Below, one piece after another: positions 1-5,288 of a stretch of DNA of 5,767 nt. The stretch is taken from assembly GCA_017354065.1 (NCBI GenBank), contig JAFMRN010000168.1:1-5767 (forward strand), written 5' to 3'. The DNA is from Solirubrobacterales bacterium. Lineage in GTDB: Bacteria > Actinomycetota > Thermoleophilia > Solirubrobacterales > Solirubrobacteraceae. The notes below the pieces were generated by a model. That model saw only the letters and a program-made list of their open reading frames with translations, made no database searches and was not told where the DNA came from. Made by a program: the position numbers and the translations under genes. Each line of letters begins with the position of its first letter. Positions within the stretch are counted from its first letter, which is position 1.

Positions 1-552
1 GCAGCTGTGGCCGCGCTGGCTCCAGCTGACCACCGTGCGCTGGCCCTGGGTGAAGCTGTGGTAGCCGGTCTGCTGGCCCTTCAGCACGGGGCTGGTGACG
101 ATCGAGTAGGCCACCTGCTGGCTGCCACGGCGGTAATCGATCGTCAGGATCGCGTGGTTGTCAAGGCTGTCATCACGCGCGCCGATGGCACGCCAGCCCG
201 CGCTCCGGCTCCAGTTCGGGAAGGACAGGTCGCCCACGTGCGCGCTCAGGAACTCGGGCGCGCGGGGGTCCGGCCCGGGCGCGAAGCGCACCGCCCGCTT
301 GGCGCCGAGTTGCGCCGCGGTCCCAACGGTGGATGAGCTCCAGGGCACCACCAACAACAGGACTCCGGCCAGCACGGCGACGCCCGCGGCCAGCCCGCCG
401 GCCCATCCGCGGCCTGTGCTCTTGCGCTCGCGACGCGCGGCCTTCTGCTCCAAGTCCGTAATCTGGGCGTGCAGCTGCTCGGGCGCGCGCTCGCTGGCGG
501 CAACGCGTCGCAGCTCGCCGGTGATCCATTGTGTGTCGTCGGGAAGACCCAT
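1..552 (-). CDS. Anti-sigma-factor-like single-pass membrane protein, 3'-truncated by window edge
   Basis: 184 codons are visible from an ATG at 552; the gene runs off the left edge in frame. Layout seen: a charged cytoplasmic N-terminus (1-48) with an ELRRVAASERAPEQLHAQI stretch, one hydrophobic segment (about 51-69), then an extracytoplasmic domain with SFPNWSRSAGWRAIGARDD (110-128), a YSIVTSPVL strand (149-157) and VVSWSQRGHSC at the edge. From memory, this pattern recurs in membrane proteins annotated as anti-sigma factors in Solirubrobacterales, where the C-terminal part ends in a W-x-R-x-G-H-x-C-type motif. No HxxxCxxC zinc anti-sigma motif is present, and no sigma factor gene lies in the window, so sigma control is inference. 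The gene starts 36 bases after the amidase stop, in the same frame. The ATG is the first usable start after that stop, and no Shine-Dalgarno sequence precedes it. It is probably the tail of the envelope operon. Confidence 0.8.
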   Translation of the reverse strand, partial: MGLPDDTQWITGELRRVAASERAPEQLHAQITDLEQKAARRERKSTGRGWAGGLAAGVAVLAGVLLLVVPWSSSTVGTAAQLGAKRAVRFAPGPDPRAPEFLSAHVGDLSFPNWSRSAGWRAIGARDDSLDNHAILTIDYRRGSQQVAYSIVTSPVLKGQQTGYHSFTQGQRTVVSWSQRGHSC

Positions 553-588
553 CTGCTTAGGAGGACGCCCTGAGCGGCGAATACTTCC

Positions 589-2229
589 TCAAACCGACAG
601 GGTAAGACGTGGCGAAACCCCCGCGGCGTTGTGACTGTCCGCGGGCGTGGTGGCGCGCAGGGCGTAGCTGCCCCGTCCCAGCTTCAAGCGGGCGCCAAAG
701 CTGCCGTTGTGCACGGCGACGGTGTGGTGCTGGACCAGCTTGGGGGTCTTCGCACCGTACTTCCAAACCTCGATCAGGACCTTGGGCTTGTTGGCGCTGA
801 CGGTTCCGGCCACGCTCACGGCCGGGCCCGGCGCGCGGGTCAGGGTCACGCTCGGCGTCACGGCGATCACCACGAGCGCGGAAGCCACCGCCGGGCTGTC
901 ACTGCGCAGCGCCCTGACCAGCAGGTTGCTGTTGGTGCTCAGGCTCGCCTGGAAGCTCCCGTCCGCGCCGGTGCTGAGCACTGAGGTCGGCTGCGCGCCG
1001 GGCGGCGTGACGGACACGGGCACATCGTTGCCGGCGCTTCCAACGACGCTCTGCAGTGCGACGCTCACGCCCGGGATCGGCGCGCCGGGACTGCCGTCCC
1101 CGTTCAACTGCGTCAGCACCCCGTGCAGCGCCACCGGCGTCCCGGCATGAATCTCGGCGGTGTCTGCTGCGAGGTCGGTCGGTCCCGTCAGCTTCACCCC
1201 CGGCCCCGGCAGGAAGCCCAGGCGCAGCAGCGGCTGGGGTCCCGCCTTGGCCAGGAGCCCGGCGGTATCGGAGCGCAGCTTCGGCAGGTGGGCGTACAGC
1301 GCGGCACCGGGACAGTCGGTGCTGTCGCCGTCGCGGTGGCCGGAGATCCGTTTCAGACGGACGCGCTGGCGCGGCTTGAACGGGGTGTAGCCGGCGTCGC
1401 CTGGCTGCACCTCCACCACCGTGGTGCCGGTCACCGGAACGCCGTGCAGAGGCAGCTTCCAGGCGAGCAACCGCGCCAAGGCGTTGAGCGCGGCGCTTGA
1501 AGGCAGCACCGAACCGTAGGAGCCGAGCATCGCAACCCCGGTCGATTCAAGGTTGTAGGCGCCGGCTTGGGCACCCATCACCGCCTGGTCGATCCCGCCG
1601 GCGCGGCCCTCCCAGATCCGGCCGAAGTTGTCGATCAGGAAGTTGTAACCGATGTCATGCCAGCCACGGGCGTAACGGTGGAACTTGTAGATCGCGGACA
1701 GCATCCCCGGCACCTGGGCCGCGCTGTAGCCGTTGGCGTTCTCTGAGTGGTGCACAAAGGCGAGCGCCACGTTCCCGTAGGCGGGCATCGCGCCCGGCGG
1801 GTCCTGGGATCCGGCCCAGGCCTTGCGGGCGATGATCGGCGGCTGCCCCGCCCCTGCGGGGAGCTGGACTGAGCTCAGGGTCGCGCGCGCGGCGTCACTG
1901 ATGACTCTCGGTCCCTCCGGTGCGTCCACCAGGTGGACGCTGAGACCGGACACCGGCCGGTCGCTGCGCAGCGCCAGCGCCACCGCCGGGCCGGTCCAGA
2001 CCGGTTCACCGAAACGCGCATGGGCGGGGCCCTCTCCGTCGTGGCCCTGGGTCGAGGCGAGCGCCCAGCGTGTCCAGCTGCCATCAGGGCCCTTGGCGCG
2101 CAGCTCGACTCTGGGTGTCGCGGGGCCGGCCCATTCGATCCCGGCGAGCACGAAGGGGCCGGCGGCGGTCAGCTCTGCCCCTCGGGGCGTGAGCTCGCCT
2201 ACCCAGCGGGTCTCTACAGAGGCGCTCAT
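589..2229 (-). CDS. Peptidoglycan N-acetylmuramoyl-L-alanine amidase (PGRP / Amidase_2 type) with C-terminal beta domains
   Basis: 546 aa. It is predicted to cleave the amide bond between N-acetylmuramic acid and L-Ala of peptidoglycan, in the wall space. Residues 9-105 form a beta-rich N-terminal domain (WVGELTPRG.., GSWTRW, VHLVDAP). Residues about 131-325 are the zinc amidase fold: PIIARKAWAG, then FVHHSENANGYS with one of His160/161 as ligand, DIGYNFLID with Tyr195, GRIWEGRAGG, and SGHRDGDSTDCPG with His298 and Cys306 as ligands and Thr304 at the catalytic position of eukaryotic-type PGRPs. All key residues are present, so it should be active. Residues about 355-546 look like two beta-sandwich or carboxypeptidase-regulatory-like repeats (GVSVALQ..GADGSFQASL, then KVLIEVWKYG..GSFGARLKLGRGSYALRATT). 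Oddity: no signal peptide follows the ATG at 2229, and an in-frame stop 9 bases upstream rules out a longer start. It follows the LmeA-like gene closely without a visible ribosome site, implying translational coupling. Confidence 0.93.
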   Translation of the reverse strand: MSASVETRWVGELTPRGAELTAAGPFVLAGIEWAGPATPRVELRAKGPDGSWTRWALASTQGHDGEGPAHARFGEPVWTGPAVALALRSDRPVSGLSVHLVDAPEGPRVISDAARATLSSVQLPAGAGQPPIIARKAWAGSQDPPGAMPAYGNVALAFVHHSENANGYSAAQVPGMLSAIYKFHRYARGWHDIGYNFLIDNFGRIWEGRAGGIDQAVMGAQAGAYNLESTGVAMLGSYGSVLPSSAALNALARLLAWKLPLHGVPVTGTTVVEVQPGDAGYTPFKPRQRVRLKRISGHRDGDSTDCPGAALYAHLPKLRSDTAGLLAKAGPQPLLRLGFLPGPGVKLTGPTDLAADTAEIHAGTPVALHGVLTQLNGDGSPGAPIPGVSVALQSVVGSAGNDVPVSVTPPGAQPTSVLSTGADGSFQASLSTNSNLLVRALRSDSPAVASALVVIAVTPSVTLTRAPGPAVSVAGTVSANKPKVLIEVWKYGAKTPKLVQHHTVAVHNGSFGARLKLGRGSYALRATTPADSHNAAGVSPRLTLSV

Positions 2230-2238
2230 TCGCTGTTG

Positions 2239-2898
2239 TTAACGCAGCCGGGCGGTAGCAGTGACGGACATGCCCGCGGCGGTTCGCCGGCCGGTGACCG
2301 ACTGCACGTACAGCTTCGGGTTCTGGAACACCGTCGCATGCAAGACGCTGCCCAGCGCACCCGCCGCACGGACCGAGACGCTGCCGTTGGTGGCCACGAC
2401 GTCGGCCTCGGCCCGTACCTGCCCGAGGAAGGGCACCGTCCCCACCGCTGACAGCGCCAGCCCGTTCTCTCCGGCCCCCACGGGCGTGACCGAGTCCAGC
2501 AGCGGCAGCGCGCTGCGCAGGTCCGAGCTGTTCACCTGGCCGCTTGCGGTCAGCTGTGAGCCGCGCTTGTGCAGGACCACGTTGTGCATCTTCAGCAGCC
2601 CCGAGCTGAGGCTCGCGATGTTGGCGTCGACCTGATCCGCCTGGGACGCGAGCGACACGGCCTTTGAGACCTTGGCGGGATCTACGTGGTAGTCGCTCAT
2701 CGCGAAGCTGACCTTGTCAGCCTTGCCGAACAGCAGCTCGATCGCCGGGAACGCGGACAGCGACAGGCGCTGCACGTGCCCGTAGCCCGACAGACGGTGG
2801 CGCGCAACGGTGGTGGCGATCCCGGGCAGCACCAGCTGCCCGATCACGAAAACCAGCACCAACAGCGCGCCGGCGGCGATCAGTGCCAGCCGGCGCAG
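2239..2898 (-). CDS. LmeA/DUF2993-like membrane-anchored phospholipid-binding protein (CTG start proposed)
   Basis: 219 aa if read from CTG at 2898, beginning MRRLALIAAGALLVLVFV: a positive N-terminus plus a signal anchor or uncleaved signal peptide at about 4-24, then GQLVLPGIA and the soluble domain. The domain carries the features I associate with DUF2993/LmeA: HRLSGYGHVQRLSLSAFPAIELLFGKAD near the start, DYHVDPAKVS, a predicted amphipathic beta/helix pattern and a C-terminal strand (SVTATARLR). LmeA-type proteins are periplasmic lipid binders; in mycobacteria LmeA supports lipomannan maturation. The role here is inferred only from the fold. Start choice: a TGA lies in frame at 2902-2904, and no ATG or GTG precedes the hydrophobic segment. 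GCGGAG sits 8 bases before the CTG at 2898. The alternative TTG (2862) or GTG (2859) would cut off the basic N-terminus and half the membrane segment. The gene lies 35 bases after the upstream gene and 9 before the amidase, so it is a central operon member. Confidence 0.82.
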   Translation of the reverse strand: MRRLALIAAGALLVLVFVIGQLVLPGIATTVARHRLSGYGHVQRLSLSAFPAIELLFGKADKVSFAMSDYHVDPAKVSKAVSLASQADQVDANIASLSSGLLKMHNVVLHKRGSQLTASGQVNSSDLRSALPLLDSVTPVGAGENGLALSAVGTVPFLGQVRAEADVVATNGSVSVRAAGALGSVLHATVFQNPKLYVQSVTGRRTAAGMSVTATARLR

Positions 2899-2906
2899 CT
2901 CTCAGG

Positions 2907-2912
2907 CTCCGC
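2907..2912 (-). promoter_or_regulatory. Ribosome binding site that decides the CTG start
   Basis: On the minus strand the sequence reads GCGGAG, then eight bases, then CTG at 2898-2896. This is the best Shine-Dalgarno match near the gene and has ideal spacing only for that CTG. It lies just before the in-frame TGA at 2904-2902. Confidence 0.6.
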
Positions 2913-2933
2913 TTAGGTACGGCGAACCGGTGC

Positions 2934-3302
2934 TCAGGCCGCCGGCGGGGTGTCACCCGCTTGGGACCCGGTACCGGCCGAATCTGCCGGCGTGTACTGG
3001 AACTCCTCCTCGCTGCCAAACAGCGCATCAAGCAGCTTGGAGCGCAGGTCCTCAGAGGCGGCCAGAGCACCGCCACCGCCCAGGCCCGCGAGCACGATCA
3101 GCTTGCGGAGCTTCCCCTTCTTTTTCTTCCCCGGCGTCTCGTCAACGGACTCAGCTCCGGTGGCGGCATCGAGCAGGTCGGAGACGGCGGCACGGAGTCC
3201 GTCGTCGTCGACCAGGCGCTTCAGCAGTGCGCCGGCCTCGGCTTCTGACTCACTCGCGACGACGGGGCCTGCGTCGTCGACACCCTTCTTGCGCTTCGCC
3301 AT
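2934..3302 (-). CDS. Small conserved-looking protein of unknown function with central hydrophobic stretch
   Basis: 122 aa from ATG at 3302; AAAGGAGAG directly upstream is a strong ribosome site, so upstream in-frame starts are rejected. The protein starts lysine/arginine-rich (MAKRKKG), then has an acidic stretch and a short helix pair (ALLKRLVDDDGLRAAVSDLLDAA, 25-47). A lysine cluster (KKKKGKLRK, 59-67) follows, then a short hydrophobic glycine-rich segment (LIVLAGLGGGGALAA, 68-82), then SEDLRSKLLDALFGSEEEFQYTP (83-105) and a Pro/Ala/Ser-rich tail. The basic cluster before the hydrophobic segment fits a cytoplasm-facing or membrane-associated protein, but the segment is too short and glycine-rich to be a sure membrane span. 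The LDALFG.EEEFQYT block looks familiar from small actinobacterial proteins without a known role; I cannot name a function. It is the first gene of the envelope cluster, 35 bases before the LmeA-like gene. Confidence 0.82.
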   Translation of the reverse strand: MAKRKKGVDDAGPVVASESEAEAGALLKRLVDDDGLRAAVSDLLDAATGAESVDETPGKKKKGKLRKLIVLAGLGGGGALAASEDLRSKLLDALFGSEEEFQYTPADSAGTGSQAGDTPPAA

Positions 3303-3340
3303 GACTCTCCTTTTGGTGGTCGGCCGATGGGTCCCGCCCG

Positions 3341-3346
3341 AGCATA
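3341..3346 (-). promoter_or_regulatory. Putative -10 element for the minus-strand envelope operon
   Basis: TATGCT on the minus strand fits the TAnnnT pattern and would give a leader of about 30 bases before the ATG at 3302. The -35 position at 17-bp spacing (3364-3369, CGCGCC) does not match TTGACA and is overlapped by a perfect palindrome, so an activator or alternative sigma factor may be needed. This is inference from sequence only. Confidence 0.35.
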
Positions 3347-3365
3347 CCTGGATACGTGTACCGGG

Positions 3366-3377
3366 CGCGAATTCGCG
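3366..3377. promoter_or_regulatory. Perfect 12-bp palindrome CGCGAATTCGCG, candidate operator
   Basis: CGCGAATTCGCG is a perfect inverted repeat lying between the stop of the cysteine mini-protein gene and the proposed -10 of the envelope operon, covering the -35 position. Binding by a dimeric regulator is possible. In GC-rich DNA a chance palindrome of this size is not very rare. It is too short for a convincing terminator, and no T-run follows on the minus strand. Confidence 0.35.
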
Positions 3378-3394
3378 AACCCCGGATCGAACCG

Positions 3395-3634
3395 TCAGCC
3401 GTGCAGCGCCACCTGCTGGTCGGCGCTCGGGAACGCCCACGCGACTTGCAACCGGCGTTCATGCCGGAAGTTCAGCGACAGCTGCCGCGGCGGCGCCAGA
3501 CCCTCGGGCCGGTCCGGTCGGAACGTCGGACAGGGGCCGGACTGGGTGACGGCACAGAGCATGTTCTTGTGGAAGAAACAGTCCTCGCAACTGACGTTGG
3601 TTCGCTTGGGCGCTCCGCTCTGCATGGGGACCAT
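3395..3634 (-). CDS. Small four-cysteine protein, probable metal-binding, unknown function
   Basis: 79 aa from ATG at 3634. The core is CEDCFFHKNMLCAVTQSGPC: cysteines at 16, 19, 27 and 35, spaced C-x2-C-x7-C-x7-C, with a histidine inside the first loop. It is followed by PTFRP, PPRQLSLNFR and WAFPS near the C-terminus. This suggests a zinc- or iron-sulfur-stabilised knuckle. No signal peptide or membrane span is visible, so it is probably cytoplasmic. I recall similar tiny CxxCFF proteins in actinobacteria but cannot assign a function. The start is uncertain: ATGs at 3625 (76 aa) and 3703 (102 aa) share the frame, and none has a clear ribosome site. TAGAAA (3647-3642) lies 7 bases before the 3634 ATG, placing a possible transcription start almost on the codon, as in leaderless genes. 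The gene stands alone, divergent from the SDR gene and 92 bases upstream of the envelope operon. Confidence 0.68.
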   Translation of the reverse strand: MVPMQSGAPKRTNVSCEDCFFHKNMLCAVTQSGPCPTFRPDRPEGLAPPRQLSLNFRHERRLQVAWAFPSADQQVALHG

Positions 3635-3774
3635 CAAAGCGTTTCTAAGAGGTTCGTGCAGGCTCGAATTCCGGAAAACGCAATAGTTTCGGTGTTGGGC
3701 CATTTGCCTGCAACGAGCGGGTTTTTTCGGGTGGGTTTCCGATCCTCCCCGCAATTTCGTAGCTTTCGAAGCAC
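3635..3774. promoter_or_regulatory. Divergent intergenic promoter region
   Basis: About 140 bases of visibly lower GC content separate two divergent genes, with a T6 tract (3722-3727). Candidate elements are TAGAAA on the minus strand (3647-3642) for the cysteine protein and TAGCTT on the plus strand (3760-3765) for the SDR gene, both close enough to the start codons for leaderless or very short-leader transcripts. No convincing TTGACA-like -35 was found for either. Part of the region could be coding if the cysteine protein starts at 3703. Confidence 0.4.
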
Positions 3775-3778
3775 GTGC
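3771..3778. promoter_or_regulatory. Palindrome GCACGTGC spanning the GTG start codon
   Basis: The perfect 8-bp inverted repeat GCACGTGC contains the GTG start codon (3775-3777) and lies next to GCTT-TCG-AAGC (3762-3772), a short inverted repeat. Both lie just downstream of the proposed -10, where a bound regulator would block initiation. Short palindromes arise by chance, so confidence is low. Confidence 0.25.
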
Positions 3779-4701
3779 GGATCCTCGTCACAGGCATCAC
3801 CGGCGCCGTAGGTTCGGCGCTCGCTCCCAAGCTGCTTGAAGCAGGGCATGAGCTGCGCGCGCTCAGCCGGCGTGAGCCGGTTGCCGGGGAGCTCTCCGGA
3901 GAGGTTGAGCTGCTGCGCGGCGACGCCGTCTCCGGAGTCGGGCTTGACCGCGCGCTGGCGGGAGTTGACGTCGCCTACTACCTGATCCACTCAATGGAGA
4001 CCGCGGGCCCGGTCGGTTTTGAGCTACGCGAACGCCAGTCAGCCGAGAACTTCGCCTTTGCCGCGCGGATGGCCGGGGTGCGGCGCGTGATTTACCTAGG
4101 TGGGCCGGTGCCGGCCGCGGGGGCTCAGGTCTCCGAGCACCTGGCCAGCCGTCTCGCGGTCGAGCAACGGCTGCTGGAGGCGACACCGGAAGCGGTCGCC
4201 TTCCGTGCCGCGATAGTGATCGGCGCGAGCTCACGCAGCTTCCGCTTCCTGGTCCGGCTGATCGAACGGATGCCGGTGATGCTGTTGCCGTCCTGGCGTA
4301 AATACCGGACCGCACCGATCGACGAGCGTGATGTGACCGCGTTTCTGGCCGCTGCCGCATCTGCACCGATACAGGGCGGCACCTCCCTGGACATCGCGGG
4401 CCCCGAGCTTGTCACCTACCAGGAGCTGATCGAGCGGATCCGCGACCACATGCTGTTGCTCCGCCCGGCGCTGCGGTTCCCGGGACCGCCGCTCACGCCG
4501 ATCGCCGCACGCATCGCGGCGCTGATCGCGGGTGAGGACCCGTCGTTCATCTCTCCGCTGATGGACAGCCTCAACAACGATCTGCTGGCCCGCGATGACC
4601 GCGCGGCTGAGATCTTCGGCGTGCGCCGCCACAGCCTTGACGCCGCGATTGAGGCGGCCTTGCGACGCTGGGAGCAGAGTGAGCCACTCGCCGCCCGCTA
4701 A
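3775..4701 (+). CDS. Atypical SDR / NAD(P)H-binding protein (NmrA-like)
   Basis: 308 aa. It is predicted to bind NAD(P)(H) through an N-terminal Rossmann fold: MRILVTGITGAVGS carries the TGxxGxxG motif (6-13). Further landmarks are DVAYYLIHSM (65-74), AENFAFAARMAGVRRVIYLGG (90-110), SEHLASRLAVEQ (120-131), FRAAIVIGASSRSFRFLV (143-160) and PIDERDVTAFLAAA (181-194). This series fits the atypical/extended SDR group often annotated as NAD(P)H-binding or NmrA-like. The classical YxxxK catalytic pair is not visible at the usual place, so the enzyme may be a redox sensor, epimerase-like or an unusual reductase; the substrate is unknown. The start is GTG at 3775, the first start after an in-frame TAG (3760-3762), and it fits the Rossmann motif. 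No Shine-Dalgarno sequence is seen, consistent with leaderless translation. The SRPBCC gene follows after 33 bases, suggesting a two-gene operon. Confidence 0.9.
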   Translation: MRILVTGITGAVGSALAPKLLEAGHELRALSRREPVAGELSGEVELLRGDAVSGVGLDRALAGVDVAYYLIHSMETAGPVGFELRERQSAENFAFAARMAGVRRVIYLGGPVPAAGAQVSEHLASRLAVEQRLLEATPEAVAFRAAIVIGASSRSFRFLVRLIERMPVMLLPSWRKYRTAPIDERDVTAFLAAAASAPIQGGTSLDIAGPELVTYQELIERIRDHMLLLRPALRFPGPPLTPIAARIAALIAGEDPSFISPLMDSLNNDLLARDDRAAEIFGVRRHSLDAAIEAALRRWEQSEPLAAR

Positions 4702-4734
4702 CCCGCCGCGGACTGATTACTGTCTGGAGCCGAG

Positions 4735-5181
4735 ATGAGCAAGGTTGAGGTCGCGATTCAGATCGCCGCACCGCCCCAGGCGGTGTTCGACACAGTGATG
4801 GACCACACACGGCTGGCGGAATGGGTGACCATCCACCGGTCGGTACGTGTGCACGGCGACGGGCGACTCGTCCCGGGCCTGCGCATGGACCAGGTTCTGC
4901 ACATGCGCGGCGTGTCGTTCAAGGTCGAGTGGACACTGAAGACCTTGACCGAACCGCACTACGCTGAGTGGAACGGACGCGGGCCGGCGGGCTCACGGGC
5001 CTTGACCAGTTACTCGTTGTCAGGGCCGGACAGCGGACCGACGCAATTTTCCTACCTGACCCAGTTCGCCACGCCCGGCGGGCCGCTGGGAAATGCCGCA
5101 TCCCGGCTGGTCGTCGGTCACGCCTCCGAGCGTGAGGCACACGCGTCCCTGCGGGCGCTGAAGGCGATTCTGGAACACTGA
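4735..5181 (+). CDS. SRPBCC / START-like ligand-binding protein (polyketide cyclase-type fold)
   Basis: 148 aa, the usual length for a single SRPBCC domain. It opens with the typical first strand and helix (MSKVEVAIQIAAPPQAVFDTVMD, with the hallmark IxAPPxxVFDxVxD). It continues with RLAEWVTIHRSV, VPGLRMDQVLHMRGVSFKVEWTLKTL, YAEWNGRGPAGSRALTSYSL, and ends in a long C-terminal helix (ASEREAHASLRALKAILEH). These folds enclose a hydrophobic pocket for lipids, polyketides or other small ligands; no catalytic residue can be assigned, and many relatives are binding or membrane-stress proteins. No signal peptide is present, so it is cytoplasmic. GGAG five bases before the ATG is a good ribosome site. 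It probably shares a transcript with the upstream SDR gene, so the two may act on the same lipid-like compound (inference). Confidence 0.9.
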   Translation: MSKVEVAIQIAAPPQAVFDTVMDHTRLAEWVTIHRSVRVHGDGRLVPGLRMDQVLHMRGVSFKVEWTLKTLTEPHYAEWNGRGPAGSRALTSYSLSGPDSGPTQFSYLTQFATPGGPLGNAASRLVVGHASEREAHASLRALKAILEH

Positions 5182-5288
5182 CTTAGCGGGATTTACCTTG
5201 CGTTCCCCCAAACCCGTGGGATCTGCTTCGGGTAAATGTGTAACGTTTAGCCAGCGACACTTTTGAACTACCTGAAGGAGTACGCCAC
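5182..5288 (+). promoter_or_regulatory. Intergenic region with probable promoter and ribosome site for the DNA-binding protein
   Basis: The 107 bases are richer in A/T than their surroundings. A GAAGGAG ribosome site (5274-5280) lies eight bases before the ATG at 5289. TAACGT (5241-5246), a TAnnnT match containing part of the palindrome AACGTT, is a possible -10; no good -35 is visible. A weak ACCCG/CGGGT stem (5212-5216 with 5229-5233) with a 12-base loop could be a poor terminator for the preceding gene but has no T-run. Confidence 0.4.

Noticed and set aside
7..2242. Long plus-strand open frames opposite the anti-sigma-like and amidase genes (for example 158-634, 707-1150, 1823-2242)
   Set aside because: They lie antisense to genes with clear domains, are rich in Arg, Pro and Ala without motifs, and arise because stops are rare in GC-rich DNA.
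3370..3400. tRNA T-arm-like string GGTTCGATCC on the minus strand
   Set aside because: The flanking bases do not form a five-pair T stem, and no acceptor or anticodon arm could be found around it.
3303..3440. Upstream extension of the 122-aa gene to a start at 3440
   Set aside because: The AAAGGAGAG ribosome site sits directly before the ATG at 3302, and the extension is arginine-rich, motif-free and would cover the promoter and part of the cysteine-protein gene.
3722..3727. T6 tract as a possible intrinsic terminator
   Set aside because: It is flanked by CGGG on both sides as a direct, not inverted, repeat, so no stem forms; no gene on the plus strand ends before it.
3356..3811. Plus-strand open frame across the cysteine-protein gene and the divergent promoter region
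   Set aside because: No ribosome site or recognisable motif; the opposite strand carries the four-cysteine motif and the frame runs into the start of the SDR gene.
4702..4734. Possible terminator or promoter between the SDR and SRPBCC genes
   Set aside because: Only a ribosome site is visible in the 33 bases; no hairpin or -10/-35 pair.
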